A stretch of DNA of 64,000 nt from Byssothecium circinans (Eukaryota; Ascomycota; Dothideomycetes; Pleosporales; Massarinaceae). Location of the stretch: the NCBI GenBank assembly GCA_010015675.1, contig ML976981.1, forward strand, positions 977,253 to 1,041,252, given 5' to 3'. This document shows, piece after piece, positions 33,825 to 45,849 of the stretch. Every line of letters starts with the position of its first letter. Position 1 is the stretch's first letter. The notes under the pieces are model-generated. The model was not told the DNA's origin and did no database searches. It saw only the letters and a list, made by a program, of their open reading frames with translations. Both the position numbers and the translations under genes were made by a program.

Positions 33825-35838
33825 ATGTATCGAACGGTGCTTTCCACTTTGGCAGTCTTGCTTCATGGCACACATGCCGCCTCCTCAGCCAAGTTTAGCG
33901 AATACATCATCGCTCCCAGTTCGCGTTCGGTGGAAGCCGTCTCAGTGATTGGAACTACCGGCAGCGTCAACAACACCAACGCGCTCATTGCCAATGGTTA
34001 CAACACGGGAGCGGCTGTCCTTGCAGCCAACTCTTCTGTGACGCTCGACTTCGGGATAAACATTGCAGGAACCGTGGAGTTCGACGTGCAATCGGTTTCG
34101 GGCAACAACTCATACATCGGCTTCTCCTTCACGGAAAGCTCCATGTGGATCAGCCCGTACCAATGCGACTCAGGTACCGCCGCGCTGTTCGACAGTCCCC
34201 TCTGGTTCAGCGTGCCAGCCGAGGGTAAGTACGCAGCCGAAAAGAAGCGCTAGCGTGGCGGGTTTCGATACATGAGCATCTGGCACAACACGACTGGTTC
34301 TGTGTCTCTACAGAACCTCCGTGTCAACTTCACAGCATCTCCTGAACTCGAGGGCTTGAAGGATTACAAAGGCTACTTCAACAGCGATAGCGACAAGGTC
34401 AATCGAGTGTGGTACGCTGGAGCCTATACGAATCAGCTGTGCAGCGCGGATCCTGCATATGGAAATTCGCTGGGCATCCCGGGAGATGACTGGTACTACA
34501 ACGCCACTATTGCGAGTGAGTCTCTCTGCTCCTGATGCAGTACGTGAAGTTCAAAAGTGACAATTCTCTAGACTGTACATCTGTACTCATGGACGGTGCC
34601 AAACGAGATCGTCTGGTATGGCCCGGCGACGTGATCATCTCCGCACCATCCATCTTCGTCTCAATCGGCAACCTCGACAGCATCAAGAACGCAATCGACT
34701 CCCTATTCATCCTCCAGCAACCGGACGGCCGTCTCCCCTGGGCCGGCGTACCCTTCACAGACATTGAAGCAGGCGTGTTCCGATTCAGCTTCACCTACCA
34801 CCTCTACACGCTCTTAGACCTCTACATCTACTACATCTACTCAGGCAACATCGCCACCGTGAACAAATACTAGGAACAATACAAGCTCGCCCTATCCTAG
34901 TCCCTAGCCACCATCGACTCCTCTAACCTCGCCAACGTAAGCAGCCCCTTTGACTGGCTGCGATCCGGCATGGGCGGCCACAACGTCGAAGCCAACGCCA
35001 TCCTCTACCACACGCTCGACCTGAGCGCTCGGCTCGCCACCGAGCTCAACGGCACGGCCCAAGTCGCAAACTGGACCTCCGCAATGTCGGGCATCAAAAC
35101 CGCAATCAACGAAAAACTCTGGGACCCATCCACAAACCTCTTCTTCGAAAACGACGCCAACCAAACCGACGCCGCCGTCCGCCCGCAAGACGGCAACTCC
35201 TAGGTCATCATCGCTGGGTGCGACCCTACGGCGCGCCAGCCCCGGAAGCAGGCGAGACCATCTCGCCCTTCGCGTCGGGATTCGAGTTGCAGGCGCATTA
35301 CCTCGCTGGCTTCCCTGACCGCGCCGTCGAGCTCACCGAGTTCATGTGGGCGGACTTCATGCTGGACGATCCGCGCATGACGAATAGTTCGTTCATCGAG
35401 GGGTATGCTACCAACGGTTCGTTGCACTACGCTCCCTACGACAACGATGCGCGAATCAGCCACGCCCATGGCTGGGCTACGGGACCTACGTCTGCGCTCA
35501 CGTTCCTGGGCGCGGGACTGCGGGTTACGTCCGCCTTGGGCAGGACGTGGTTGGTGTAGCCGCGTGTTGACTCGTTGGGGCATATCACGGCTGGGTTTGA
35601 AACTGCTCTGGGTGGGTTCTCTGTGGATTGGACGACTGGAGGGGAGGGTGGTGGTTTGACGGGGGGCTTTGAGACGCCGGAGGGGACAGAGGGGACGTTG
35701 ATTTTACCGGGTGGGGAGGCTGTGGTTGTAGAGGGTCCGAGCGGGGTGGTGCAGCCAGCGGGTAATGGTACGGCCGCTGGGGATGTTGTGTATGAGGGTT
35801 TGGTGGGCGGTAAGTACAGTGTTAAAGCGAGGGCTTGA
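33825..35838 (+). pseudogene. GH78-like alpha-L-rhamnosidase pseudogene with five TAG stops
   Basis: The product would be a secreted six-hairpin glycosidase acting on rhamnose-containing glycans. A signal peptide is visible (MYRTVLSTLAVLLHGTHAAS), then RGGFRYMSIWHN, a short intron (34516-34571) that restores ANCTSVLMDGAKRDRLVWPG (the GH78-type region), FDWLRSGMGGHNVEANAILY, EFMWADFMLDDPRMTNSSFI and HAHGWATGPTSALTFLGAGL. The frame is broken by TAG at 34251, 34871, 34898, 35201 and 35557. Expected residues there are Gln or Trp in each case I can judge. Around 35204-35217 about 20-25 codons are missing and the frame shifts. Apart from these lesions the sequence reads well to a TGA at 35836, so the decay is recent. 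Confidence 0.85.
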
Positions 35839-36605
35839 ATGGATGAGTATGATTATGGTACTGAATGAAAGACTGTGTACTGTTCTGTTGCGTCTTGTGA
35901 GAAAGAGAGTGGTTGTGTTCTCTATGTCGTCCGGCGAGGCATGACTAGATGTATCTCTATAAACACTGTTGGATTAGGTGCTGCGCTGTGTGTAAAGTAC
36001 GGCTAGCTACCCTTTCCCCAAGCCCAGCAAGTACCCGATTTCTGCTTGGTCATTGAGCTCCATTGTCGAGTGTACGGGAGGCTTGCAACTGCAGCTACCG
36101 CACTCATCATCACTTGGCCAGGGCACTCTTTACGTGCAGCATACTTAGCGGTAGAGAGCTCATTCACCAAGACTGCAGATTATGTCCTACCTCTCAATAT
36201 AAACGGCCCTTATCGCCTCTACCCGTCCACCACCTCGATTACTCCGCTTTATGACTCTGCTCTATCTAAAAACCGTCACAATCTCAGTCCACCGCTTCGC
36301 AATGACCTCGCCACATGCAAACTACCAAAAGAAGGGGAAGGGTATAATAACAATAGGAGAGAATTCGACATCTGTACATGTACTCTGCTTCATATGACTA
36401 TATGCTCCCCAGTCATTCCGGAGTTCTACTTCCAAAGACTTCGCGGCCTCCTCAACGAGGACAGGCGCGAACGGCACGAGAATCGCGATGTGAGAACGGG
36501 CGCGGTGGAAAGGTTTAATCTACTTTCGTCTTGTTATATAGTAGTGACGGTACTATCTCCGACCCTGCTAGCCTATTAGTACATGTACATTTTCGATACC
36601 ATCTT
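35839..36605. other. convergent intergenic region
   Basis: This lies between the 3' ends of the glycosidase pseudogene and the Hook gene. A 177-codon plus-strand frame (36046-36579) has no domain and overlaps likely 3' untranslated sequence. Confidence 0.4.
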
Positions 36606-39600
36606 TCAAGGCAACCGTTTATGACTTACCGCTCCAACGCGCCCAACAGCAGCGCGTTGTTTGCCCAACCAACTCCTCGGCACCTCACTCTTCCTCTGTA
36701 GTATAACGGTGTTACTCTGTAACCGCGTCGTCATGTCGTACCAAGCCGAATTGATGAGCTTGTTCTCGCGGCGCAGGTTCTCGACTTCGGTTTGTAGTTC
36801 GGCCTGGATGACGAAAGTCAGCATTGTCGGATGACACTAGTACTGGTGTGAATGGGGGTAATGGGTGAAAGGGAAAACGTACCGAGCCCTTCTCAGCACC
36901 TTCCTTCTCCGCCTTCTCAAGCTGCTCGCGTAATTGATCGTTGCTCGCTCTCTGGTCTTCGAGATCCTGCAATGATACGTCAGCACACACCTTCTTCTCG
37001 CGCCTTTCTACTATCAAGTCAAAGACGGACAGAGCAGTGCAAGGAAGAGATCGCGGAACGGGGCAACATCCAGCCTAAAATATACTCCCAAGAATCACAC
37101 AGCAAGCACGCACGCAGAAAGAACTTGCCACGCCCTCCCCAAACATCGACTGATACCTCCCGCAAGGCCCTTCCGCCACGCCACGCATCTCAAACGACGC
37201 GCTCGGCGACTTCATGAGCCCAGCCAGTCGATCACTCCAGGCGCAAGTCCTTGTCATTGTTCGTGTGCACGCACTAGGTGATTCAGGTGAAGATACTTCA
37301 AGCCACGACGTTGTTCCATTTCGCTCCTTCTGTCCCGCTTTCGCTATGCCTTTGTACGGTGTCGAGACAAGAGTCGTCAACGATTCAGATGCAGCTAGCG
37401 GGACCGACCGTGGCGACGAGCTAGAAGCACCATGATTCGATAACGAAGAAGACCCGAGCCGTCGTACTGTTATTGGGGACGATGGCATAGGGTCAGTTAT
37501 GGGAAGTTGTTGTGTGCTTACCCTCTTGACAGTCTCGAGTGCTGCCCTGCTTCTGCCGACTCTATCGGCGATCTCATGCGATGTCACATCTAGAACCTTA
37601 GGTTGGGTTTCGCTTGGTGCTTTGATGACGCCTTCGATCTGCTCCTTGATCTTTCGCAGTGTTTCTTCCAGCTGAATTTGGACAAGTTCGGGTGATAGGT
37701 TGTCGCGGTCGAGGAGTGCGCGGAGAAGGAGAGCCCGCGATTCATCTTTTGCGACTTCGAGATCTCGTAACTTCTTGTTGGCGGCATCTTGGAGGGCGAG
37801 AAGCCGGTCATGTTCAGTCTGAAGAGCTTTGTTCTTCACGTCTTCTTCAACATCGGATTCTGGAAATCTGTCAGTCATGCGTCACCTGGCTAACCGAACG
37901 TGTGTCATACTCTTGTTGAGCTCATTCTGTAGCTCAGCATTCTGGAGGTCCTTCTCGCGTAATCTGCGGTGTAGCTCCTGGAGTTCAGCTTCCGCAGTCT
38001 GAAGTTTCTGGTTCTGTTCAAGGAAAGGCCTGACATGATATCAGCATAATTTCCTACGCCATATGATGCATACGCACTTCTGGTTCTCCTCGTCCTTAGA
38101 CGCCAGCATATCACTCTTTAGCCCCAAGTTCTCCTGCATCTGCTTGAGCGTTTCTGTCTCCATGCTCCTCAGTCTTGCTGTCAGCACCTCAACTCTCTGC
38201 TGCAGCGCAATCGCATCGGCGCTGACCCTCCCATCGGACGATATCTTCGCACTGCTCGCTACTTCCAAGTTATCCACGTTTTGTTCGTGTTCGAGCTCAT
38301 CTTCAAGCGAGCCGCCTCGCCCACCGTGAGACTCAAGCTCTCTGATTCGGTCTTCGAGCTCGCGCTTCGCTTCTTCAGCCTTGTACTGGAATTCTTTGGT
38401 CTGCTCCAACTCCTTCATGAGCATCAGATTGTCATGCTCAAGCCGGTTCCTCTTGCCCTTCTCTTCGTAGATGGACTGCTCTGAATTGATGAGAGTCTGT
38501 ATGTTTTCCTTGTTGACCTTTTCGAGCGCAGTGCACTTCTCTTCAATCTCTTCCAGGTCCTGTAGCCGCTCCTTAGCTTGTTGTAGCTCCTGACGAACAA
38601 TTTCCAGACTCTTGGACTCTTTTGACAAAGACTCGATCTTCTTCTTGAGGTTCTCATTGGCCTTGGCCTTCTTCTCCAGCTCATCGCGTTCTGCTCGGAC
38701 GAGCTGTAGTTGATCTCTGAGCTCCTGTTTTGCCTCGTACTCAGCCTCGAATCTCGCAGCCCGCTTCTTCAAGCTCTCGATAACGTCCTTCGCATTGGCA
38801 TGATCCGTCTCAAGCCTATCGATGTATTGGCGTTCGCGGAGCAAATCGTTGCGTAACCGCTCGACCTCGTCCGACGCAGCCCCTTTCGCCCCTCGATCAT
38901 CCAGATGCAGCCTCGCCTCTACCAGCTCCTCTTCCAGTTGTGAGATCCTCCCCTTGCTCTTCTCCACATCGCCCTGCAACTTGGTGACCTGGGCCCTCAG
39001 TGCATTCCGGTCTTTGTTCGCTTCGAAAAGCTGCGCTTCCTGCTCCAGATCGTTGTCTCTCCCGATGGCCGACGCAGTACCCGATACTGCTCTTTGAGGC
39101 GTCCTATACCCTGAGAGGTTCGGTTCAGCCGTCAATTCCTTCTCCACGCCCAACTCGGCCATCCGCTTGTCCAGCTCCAGCAGATCCTGTATGCCACCCC
39201 CAATCACATTCGCCGACTCGCCCAATCCCGCCATGACACCCAGCATGCGCTCTCCGCTCTTTGGGCTTGTGCACGCGGCCACTAGGACCGCCATGGTCAG
39301 CTTCGCCGTGAGCATCATCGACCCGTCTCTCGCACCCGTCTTCAGGTCTGGTATCATGCGCTTGCTAAGCACAGGCAGCTTCTCGCACTCTTCGCGGAGG
39401 TAGGTAGATACGGCGCGCTCGATGTGTTTCAAGTTCTGCCATTTGGGGATCCAGCTGTCGGTAATGGAGCGGCGGCGGTCGGCGCCTTCTTCGAGGTTGG
39501 GGAGGGAATCGTTGAAATAGTTCGGGTCGACGTCGTTGAGGATCTGCCAGAGGATCTGGCCGTCTTCGAGCTGGTTCCATGCTGTGACTCTGCCAGGGAG

Positions 39601-39714
39601 GTCGAACGTGTTCACCTACTCAAGTCCGTGATTAGCCTTGCTTGCCCCGGTAGCAAGAAGAACGCATACCCAGTCCAGCAGAGCCTTCAGCAGGTCCGGC
39701 TTGAAGTCATCCAT
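36606..39714 (-). CDS. hookA: Hook-family dynein adaptor
   Basis: Links dynein-dynactin to early endosomes in filamentous fungi, through the FTS-Hook-FHIP complex. Six exons: 39714-39670, 39615-38078, 38029-37911, 37859-37129, 36966-36883 and 36803-36606, giving 904 residues. The N-terminal HOOK domain (about 1-155) begins MDDFKPDLLKALLDWVNTFD and includes LEDGQILWQILNDVDPNYF. A long coiled coil follows (about 190-690). The C terminus carries ENLRRENKLINSAWYDMTTR and LQSNTVILQRKSEVPRSWLG, a conserved fungal Hook tail. Intron 4 appears to use a GC donor (gcaagt at 37128) with acceptor cattgcag. A Ser-rich stretch in exon 4 (about residues 660-740) interrupts the coiled coil; part could instead be an unrecognised intron beginning at the gtaagc near 37519, but the frame does not support that. 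Confidence 0.82.
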
Positions 39715-40472
39715 GTCTCTATCGCGGGGCCTCTTCACGTCAGGCCCACGACCCGCGTGCACTCGGTGTTATTCGTCCTATTGATTTCGTGACTGTGTCT
39801 GTAATCGGAATTTGGGTTGAGCGGCATGTAGGCATTATTGTTCATGGGCGCTGGCAATCTCAGAGAAAAAGCTGCTCTCGATGCTCGGGGGCCGCTTCGA
39901 CGCGACTGATGCTCGGTAGTGGAGTCAGGCTAGGCGGACTTCCTCGACGCCTTGCGCCTTCCACATGCAGGGTCTCGGAAGGTCTTTCCGACAGGAGATA
40001 CCGCGAAAAAGAGAGAGAGAGAAAGACACGGTACAATGTGGGAGAGTGAAGATGCAGTGGGGAGCTATTCAGATGCCGCGCATGAACTTGCAGTGCGCTG
40101 AAACAACCGCGTCTTTTGCCTCGAGAATTGGCGCATGTACGTCATTAAATTGCAAGCTTCACGGAGTGATGATTGATGGAAGTGAAGAGATAGCAATAGG
40201 TTAATAATGCGGACCAGAACGCGAATTCATCTGTCCTTGTAGCCATACAGACTATCCGTCCTTATTCCAAGCTTATTCCGAGCGAGAGCTCGAGCTTTTG
40301 AAATCATGAAGTCATCCCGAGCATCCAGTATCCAACATCCCATGCGCCAAAAAGCTATCCAACTCCAAGCCATCCTTGCAACAAAGTAGTGGTGGTGTGA
40401 CGGTGACGGTCGTTCGAATCGATCCTTGTACAAGCGCCTCAACGTTCCTCCACATCCTATCCCCCCTCAAGA
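39715..40472. other. intergenic, no gene seen
   Basis: This contains the Hook promoter and the 3' flank of the small inhibitor gene. A purine-rich run (gagagagagaaaga) lies near 40011-40024. Confidence 0.4.
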
Positions 40473-40882
40473 TCAGAAGATCCCAGCTTTCTTCTCTCCC
40501 TGTGTAGTCACAACGCCGTCGCTTTCAATCAGCGCTGGGAACTCTGCGCTCAGTGTCTGAATAGTCTCCATGGCGCTCTTTGGGAGCTCTGCGGCGAAGC
40601 CCTTGATGATGTCTGTAGTATCCACGTTAGCTTTCCATTTCATACACGCAGTCTGCCTCTTCCTCCCTAAAATCAAGCTCCTATCCGAGGTTGCACAGGT
40701 GACCTACTGTACTCATGAGTGATCTTGCCCTTGGCCGCAACAACCTGATCCTTTGCGCTCTGCAGCAGCGAGTCCGGCGCCTCCTTCGGGAACGAGATGA
40801 TGACGCTGTGCATCGGCGCAACAGCCAGGGTCGTCATAGCGAAGAGCGCAGCGACGATGAGGGAGAAGAGTGTGAAGCGCAT
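40473..40882 (-). CDS. small secreted peptidase-inhibitor I9-like protein
   Basis: Exons 40882-40708 and 40612-40473 give 104 residues. The N-terminal 22 residues are a signal peptide (MRFTLFSLIVAALFAMTTLA). The rest has the inhibitor I9/propeptide fold pattern: MHSVIISFPKEAPDSLLQSA, KITHEYN completed across the intron, then IIKGFAAELPKSAMETIQTL. Relatives include the subtilisin propeptide-like proteinase B inhibitor Pbi2, which lacks a signal peptide. This one should enter the secretory pathway and could restrain a vacuolar or extracellular subtilase. No protease domain follows, so it is a stand-alone protein. The intron is 95 bp (40707-40613). Confidence 0.85.
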
Positions 40883-42057
40883 AACGGTAGTCTCCGCAAG
40901 TCGTGAAGGTGGTAGTAGGCGGCCCAAAGCGATATCTTTATTCGCAGGCGTTCGAGGAGTGACGCTCGTCCGATAAGCCACAGCAGTTAGCTTGCGTGAT
41001 GTGATGGCGGGGCAATCAATCGCGTTATTCGGGCGGGTTGGTGCGAAGGGGAAGGTCGGTGGGAGTGGTGCTGGTGCCTGGGTTATAACAGGTGGGTGAA
41101 CTGGATTGCGGAATGCCCTTCTCTTTTGGGGCAGGTGGCGACCCACCTTCCCAGGGTTGACAAGGTCGTCCCGGGTCACAACGAAACGAGTCCCATTCGC
41201 CAGCGCACCCAAAGGCACACCACCACAATAAGACAGGACGTTTTGCAACACCCTGTTCAACCGAGGTCATGCAATGTTAGGCGTTCGACACGTAACCGTA
41301 GCAATCCCGCCATTAACATCACTTGCCAGGCACAAAGACAGCACGCTTATCAATACAAGTTCATCCATTCCAGCTGTGAGTGACCATCTATCTACTCACC
41401 ACAAACCCACAAGTTTGCGCTTTCGATTCGCTACGTGTCCAAGTCAGCCCGAGATGAAGTCGGGCAAGACCATTGACCGATGCGAAGACAAGTCGTTTCC
41501 TCCGCTGAAAATAACGTGTTCATGCAGCCATCCATCGCCGAGCCATGAAACCAAACCAAGGAAAAAGGGAAGAAAAGCAGTCGCGCCGTCCTTGCGCTGC
41601 CGTGGAAATAATGCTAGGGATCGGGTTCGGTATCGATTTTGAAGAATAAGACAGGGATGGGAAAGGGGCTGTGATATGTGTAGCAATGTTACAGGGAACG
41701 CAAGGGGTAAAGATGACGGCAACCATCAGGTGCCGAAGAATAGGCCCAAGCTCCGATGAGATGCTCTCGCAAGGTACTTATACAAAGACGGCTCTTCGAT
41801 CCAAGTGACTGAGAAGGCGAGCAAAAGCTCAGGGAAATGGCTCTGCTTGGCTCAAGCAAGATCCTGAAAGTAATGAAATCGCACCGAGTGCGTTGACGCC
41901 ATGCGTAGATTGACAACTGGGCAGCATCTTGGTTGCAGTGTGGACCAGCTTTTCAAATTTTCGTTCCAACTTTTCGTCGGTGAAGCATGGGTGAACGACC
42001 GGGCAAAGCGAGAGCGGCCGTAAGTCGTGGAATCGTTACGTCGTCAAACATCAGCTT
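40883..42057. other. intergenic, no gene seen
   Basis: This is the inhibitor promoter and the 3' region of the Puf4-like gene. Frames are short and unrecognisable. Confidence 0.4.
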
Positions 42058-45000
42058 TTAGAAGAAGTTGCCGCCGTGAGCCGATGCACCGCCATACGGT
42101 TGATAAGCTTGAGGGCTCTGGTTCACAGAGTTCTGCAAGTGGCTGGGCAACGGAGGGTTGCTCATGCGGTGCGGTTGCGGAGAGGCAATGTTCGGGCCAT
42201 ACGAGGCAGCGTTGGTGTACATGGGAGGGACGGAGTAGCCCGTGGAGCCAGCATAGCTAGAGCCCTGCTCAGAAGGCTGGGTCGTGGGAGTACCATGACC
42301 CGAGCCGCGACCGGTAAATTGATTGAGGCGAGTCTCGCGCTCCTGGACCTTGCTCTGAATACGACGACCATAGGGAGTCTGGCGGATGCCAGGCAAGATC
42401 GGACGCATAGCCTCGATGAGGTGCATGCACAAATCAGCCGGAGCGAACTCAAGGGCCGTCTGAATGACGTAGTTGCCATACGAGTCGCGCATAAGCTTCT
42501 CCAGCTCGTTCGGGTCCATGAGCTCCTCAATCATCATACCCTTGGTAGGCGGGTCGGCGCAGCGCATACACTTCTCGATAACGTTCGAGCTGAACTTCTG
42601 CTTGGAGAGCTCAGCGATCTTGCCCTGGAATCCGTGGCACATGGGGGTTGTGAAGCTCGGATCGTTGAGGTCGAGAATGTACTGGACAACGTAGTTGCCA
42701 AAGGGGTCTTGAACAAGCTGAAAGCTGTTGGCCGTGATCTGGCGAACAAGCTGGACCTTTTGGAAGCCGGAAGCATGGTCAATGCAACGCTGGAGGACGC
42801 AGCAGCCGTGGCGGTGGGTGCCGACAATGACACAGTTCTGACCAACAGCATCGAAGATGAATTGGGCGTCCTCAGCCTTGAGGTGGTTCAAGCACTTCTG
42901 AATGACATGGTTGCCGTTGAGATCTTGGATGAGATCGACAACCTGGTCCTGCAGCGCATTCATAATCATGGAGATCTAGAAGAGTCAGTCGATGCATTTT
43001 AAACGGAAAGGCTGGGCTGCATACCTGCTCAGGGGTAGAGATGAACTCAATCATCTTCTGAAGAGCGCGAGTACCATGCTGGTTGAGGGCGATGGAGACC
43101 AAAGAAGACGCAGCGTTGTGGACAAGGGTGTTCCGCTGCGCATCGTTGGTGTACTCAAGTAGCTTCTGGCAGAGATAGTTGCCGAACGGATCTGAGAAAG
43201 TCAGTACCAAGGTAGCAGTAATAGCAATGACAATGAAAACATACCAGTCATGAGCTCAACCACGTGCGGTGCAGTCTCATCGAAGATGATTTGCAAGTAC
43301 TCCTGGTTGCGCTCCTCGAGCTTCTTCTGCAAGAAGCGGCAACCGTGCTGATCCTTGCATAGAGAGTAGATCTCGTGACGCGGCATGGTCTTCAGATCGT
43401 AGTTGACGAAGCGGTTAGCATCTGTAAAGGCGTTAGTAGGTATCGAAAAAAAAAATTTAATGGGAGTACATACCGCTCTGCATGCGGCGGCTCTGGATGA
43501 CACGAGCCTGGCTGTCCTGCACACGTCCGTTGGGGCCATAGGCGGTGTATGGGCTGCCATAGTAGGCAGGCATTCCGCTCTGAGGAGAGTATATGCCGTT
43601 GGGATTGAAGGCCGGGGGAGGAGCGCCCATAGACATGTTGCCCATAGCATTGTTGAGCATGGACATGCCATAGCCGTAGTATGAGTTGGAGTTGCCAGGT
43701 GAGGTGGTGTACTGCGACATGGTGGGAGAGCCAATGGTAGCGGCAACCGATCCATTTGCAGAGGCAGCTGAGGTCATTGAAGGGCCAAAGGGAGCAGCGC
43801 TCGCATGGAGGCCAGACTGCATCGGACGGTATTCCTGACCGTTGGACAACTCGCGGCTGTGGCGGTTGTTGACGGAGTTGGGCGGAATGCGGCCGAGATT
43901 GGCGTTGTGATTGTGGAGATGCTGCTCCGCGTGGGTGTTGTAACCATTGCTGTTGGCGCCATCACCGTTCTTCAACGTCAGGACATCATTGCTGGAGTAC
44001 GACTGTTGCAGCTTCGGCATGCCATTCGAGGGGCTGGCATGGAAGCTGGACCGCTTGTTTCCGGGACCCAGCGGGCTCATCACGGCAAATTCGACGGAAC
44101 GACGGTTTCCATTCATCTTGGTGGGCGGGGTCTGCACGGTATTGTTGGCCTGAGCAACGTCATACTCATCTACCTGCGAAGCCTTGCGGAACGTGTTAGT
44201 AGGGAGCGATTGCTGTGCGTGACGATGACGGTGACCAGGCCAGCCATTGGACTGGGCGTCCGGGCCGGGCGACTGGGAAAGAGCAAGATCAAGTGCAGCA
44301 GAGGAAGCAGATAACTCCATGCCATTGCCGTTTGCGCTACGACGTACCAAGATAGGGAACTTGTCGTCTGTAGTGTTCATCTGGAGATAAGACTTGACGT
44401 CTGGGGAGGCAGCCGGGTTCTGCTGGCCCTCTTCGTCACCAAACAGATACGCGTGGGTGTTGATTGAACCAAGAACTTCCTGGAGGTCCGGGAGCTCACC
44501 AAACTTGGCAGTGGGCATCGACATGCGATTAAGGCTGTTGACAGTTAGTTTGTGGTCTGCAGGATAGTTTGACGCGAAGGAATGCAAGTGAGCGCATGCG
44601 CTAGTGTGGGGTTTGTGTAACACAAAGCGCGAGGTAAACTAAAGGTCAGGTGACATACCTCCTGTACTGCGTGGGGCCCACGAACTCATCGTGATCCACC
44701 TCATCGCCGTCCTCGTCGGAGTTGCGGCGGGAGCCTGGGACAGACTTGGAGGGCAAGAAGCTCCCATTGGCAGGGGCCGAGGGCGGTGAGGTAAGCTGCG
44801 TGCCCGAGCGGTTGCTACGCGGAGTCGACAAGCCAGTGATGCTCGACATGCTGAAGCGGTTGGGGCGCGACAGCGAAGTGGGGAAGCCGTTGCTGTTGTT
44901 GCTGTACTCCGGCGGAGTGGTCGGCTGGCTGTGCTTGCCGTAGCCGATGTCGGTGGAGAGGTGATTGATCTCTTCTTCGTTGCGGCGGGACTGTAAATCA

Positions 45001-45849
45001 ATGAGTTCCATCTCTGCCTCGAATCGGCGCCGCTGCTCTTTCAGATACTCGTACTCAAGTCTCTTTTTCTCGAGCTGGCAAGCAGTCAGCAAAGCAAGCT
45101 CGCCAGTGGTCAGACGCGCTGGCGGGTATGTTGTAGAAATGAGAGGGTTACAGAGGTAGTGGTAGCAATAGACAGAGAGCCGGGCGGAGAGAATAGAAGA
45201 GGAGATGAGGCCGTTGACAAGAGAGAGGGAGGGGGGGCTCATATATAGTCGTCGGGGAGACGCTACAGCGCAATCTTACTTTGCCCAAATCAAAACAGCA
45301 GTGACGTAGACAATGGCAGAAAGACGTGGTGAAGGTAACTTACCACCTGAAGCTTATGAAACGTCTAGAGAGCTGTCAGTCCAATTGCTCGTCACCCTCA
45401 CTTGGGACACCAGGTGAAGGCAGAAGGCGCGCGGATCTTGCTGCCGGGGCAAACACAGACGGACTTCACCCCAATAGACCATGGCGACTGAAGGGGACAG
45501 TCTCGACAGTACAATAGGAGTGAAGTCGACGCTTGTGTCTCGCCAGGCTCGCTCTCTCGCGCTCGTCTTTCTTCGCCCGGTGAAGACTTGGACGTACCGC
45601 AGTTGTGAATTCGGCCGGCTCAGCCGCCTGTCTGCGCTGCTGCCCAATTGGCGACAGTGGTGTGCTCAAGGTAGGAATGTTGTTGGTGGTGAAGCGCCTG
45701 TGGAGCTGACCGCGGGCGTCGCTGGAAGAAGAGGAGGATTCATGGGTCATGCCAATGGTGCGCAACGGACTCGCAAGCGGAGCGAACGACGACTCTTCAC
45801 GCGGCGACTTGAGGCCGCCGCGGTCTCCCATGCTGGCAGAGAAGGCCAT
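42058..45849 (-). CDS. PUF4: Pumilio/PUF RNA-binding protein, Puf4-like
   Basis: Binds UGUA-type elements in 3' untranslated regions and controls mRNA decay and translation in the cytoplasm. Exons 45849-45598, 45364-45344, 45074-44659, 44534-43474, 43421-43245, 43191-43025 and 42975-42058 give 1003 residues. The N-terminal region has a coiled coil (LEKKRLEYEYLKEQRRRFEA) and long Ser/Asn-rich tracts. Eight PUF repeats span about 590-920: HGCRFLQKK, FGNYLCQKL, HGTRALQKM, NGNHVIQKC, HGCCVLQRC, FGNYVVQYI, SSNVIEKCM and YGNYVIQTA. The order matches yeast Puf4. Exon 2 is only 21 nt. Seven A residues directly precede the ATG. A Gln/Asn/Pro-rich tail ends the protein. Five junctions lie in conserved sequence and are well supported. 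Confidence 0.9.

Noticed and set aside
33825..35838. TAG read as a sense codon (stop reassignment)
   Set aside because: TAG is the genuine terminator of the CCHC gene (14227) and of the secreted protein gene (17619), so it is not generally reassigned.
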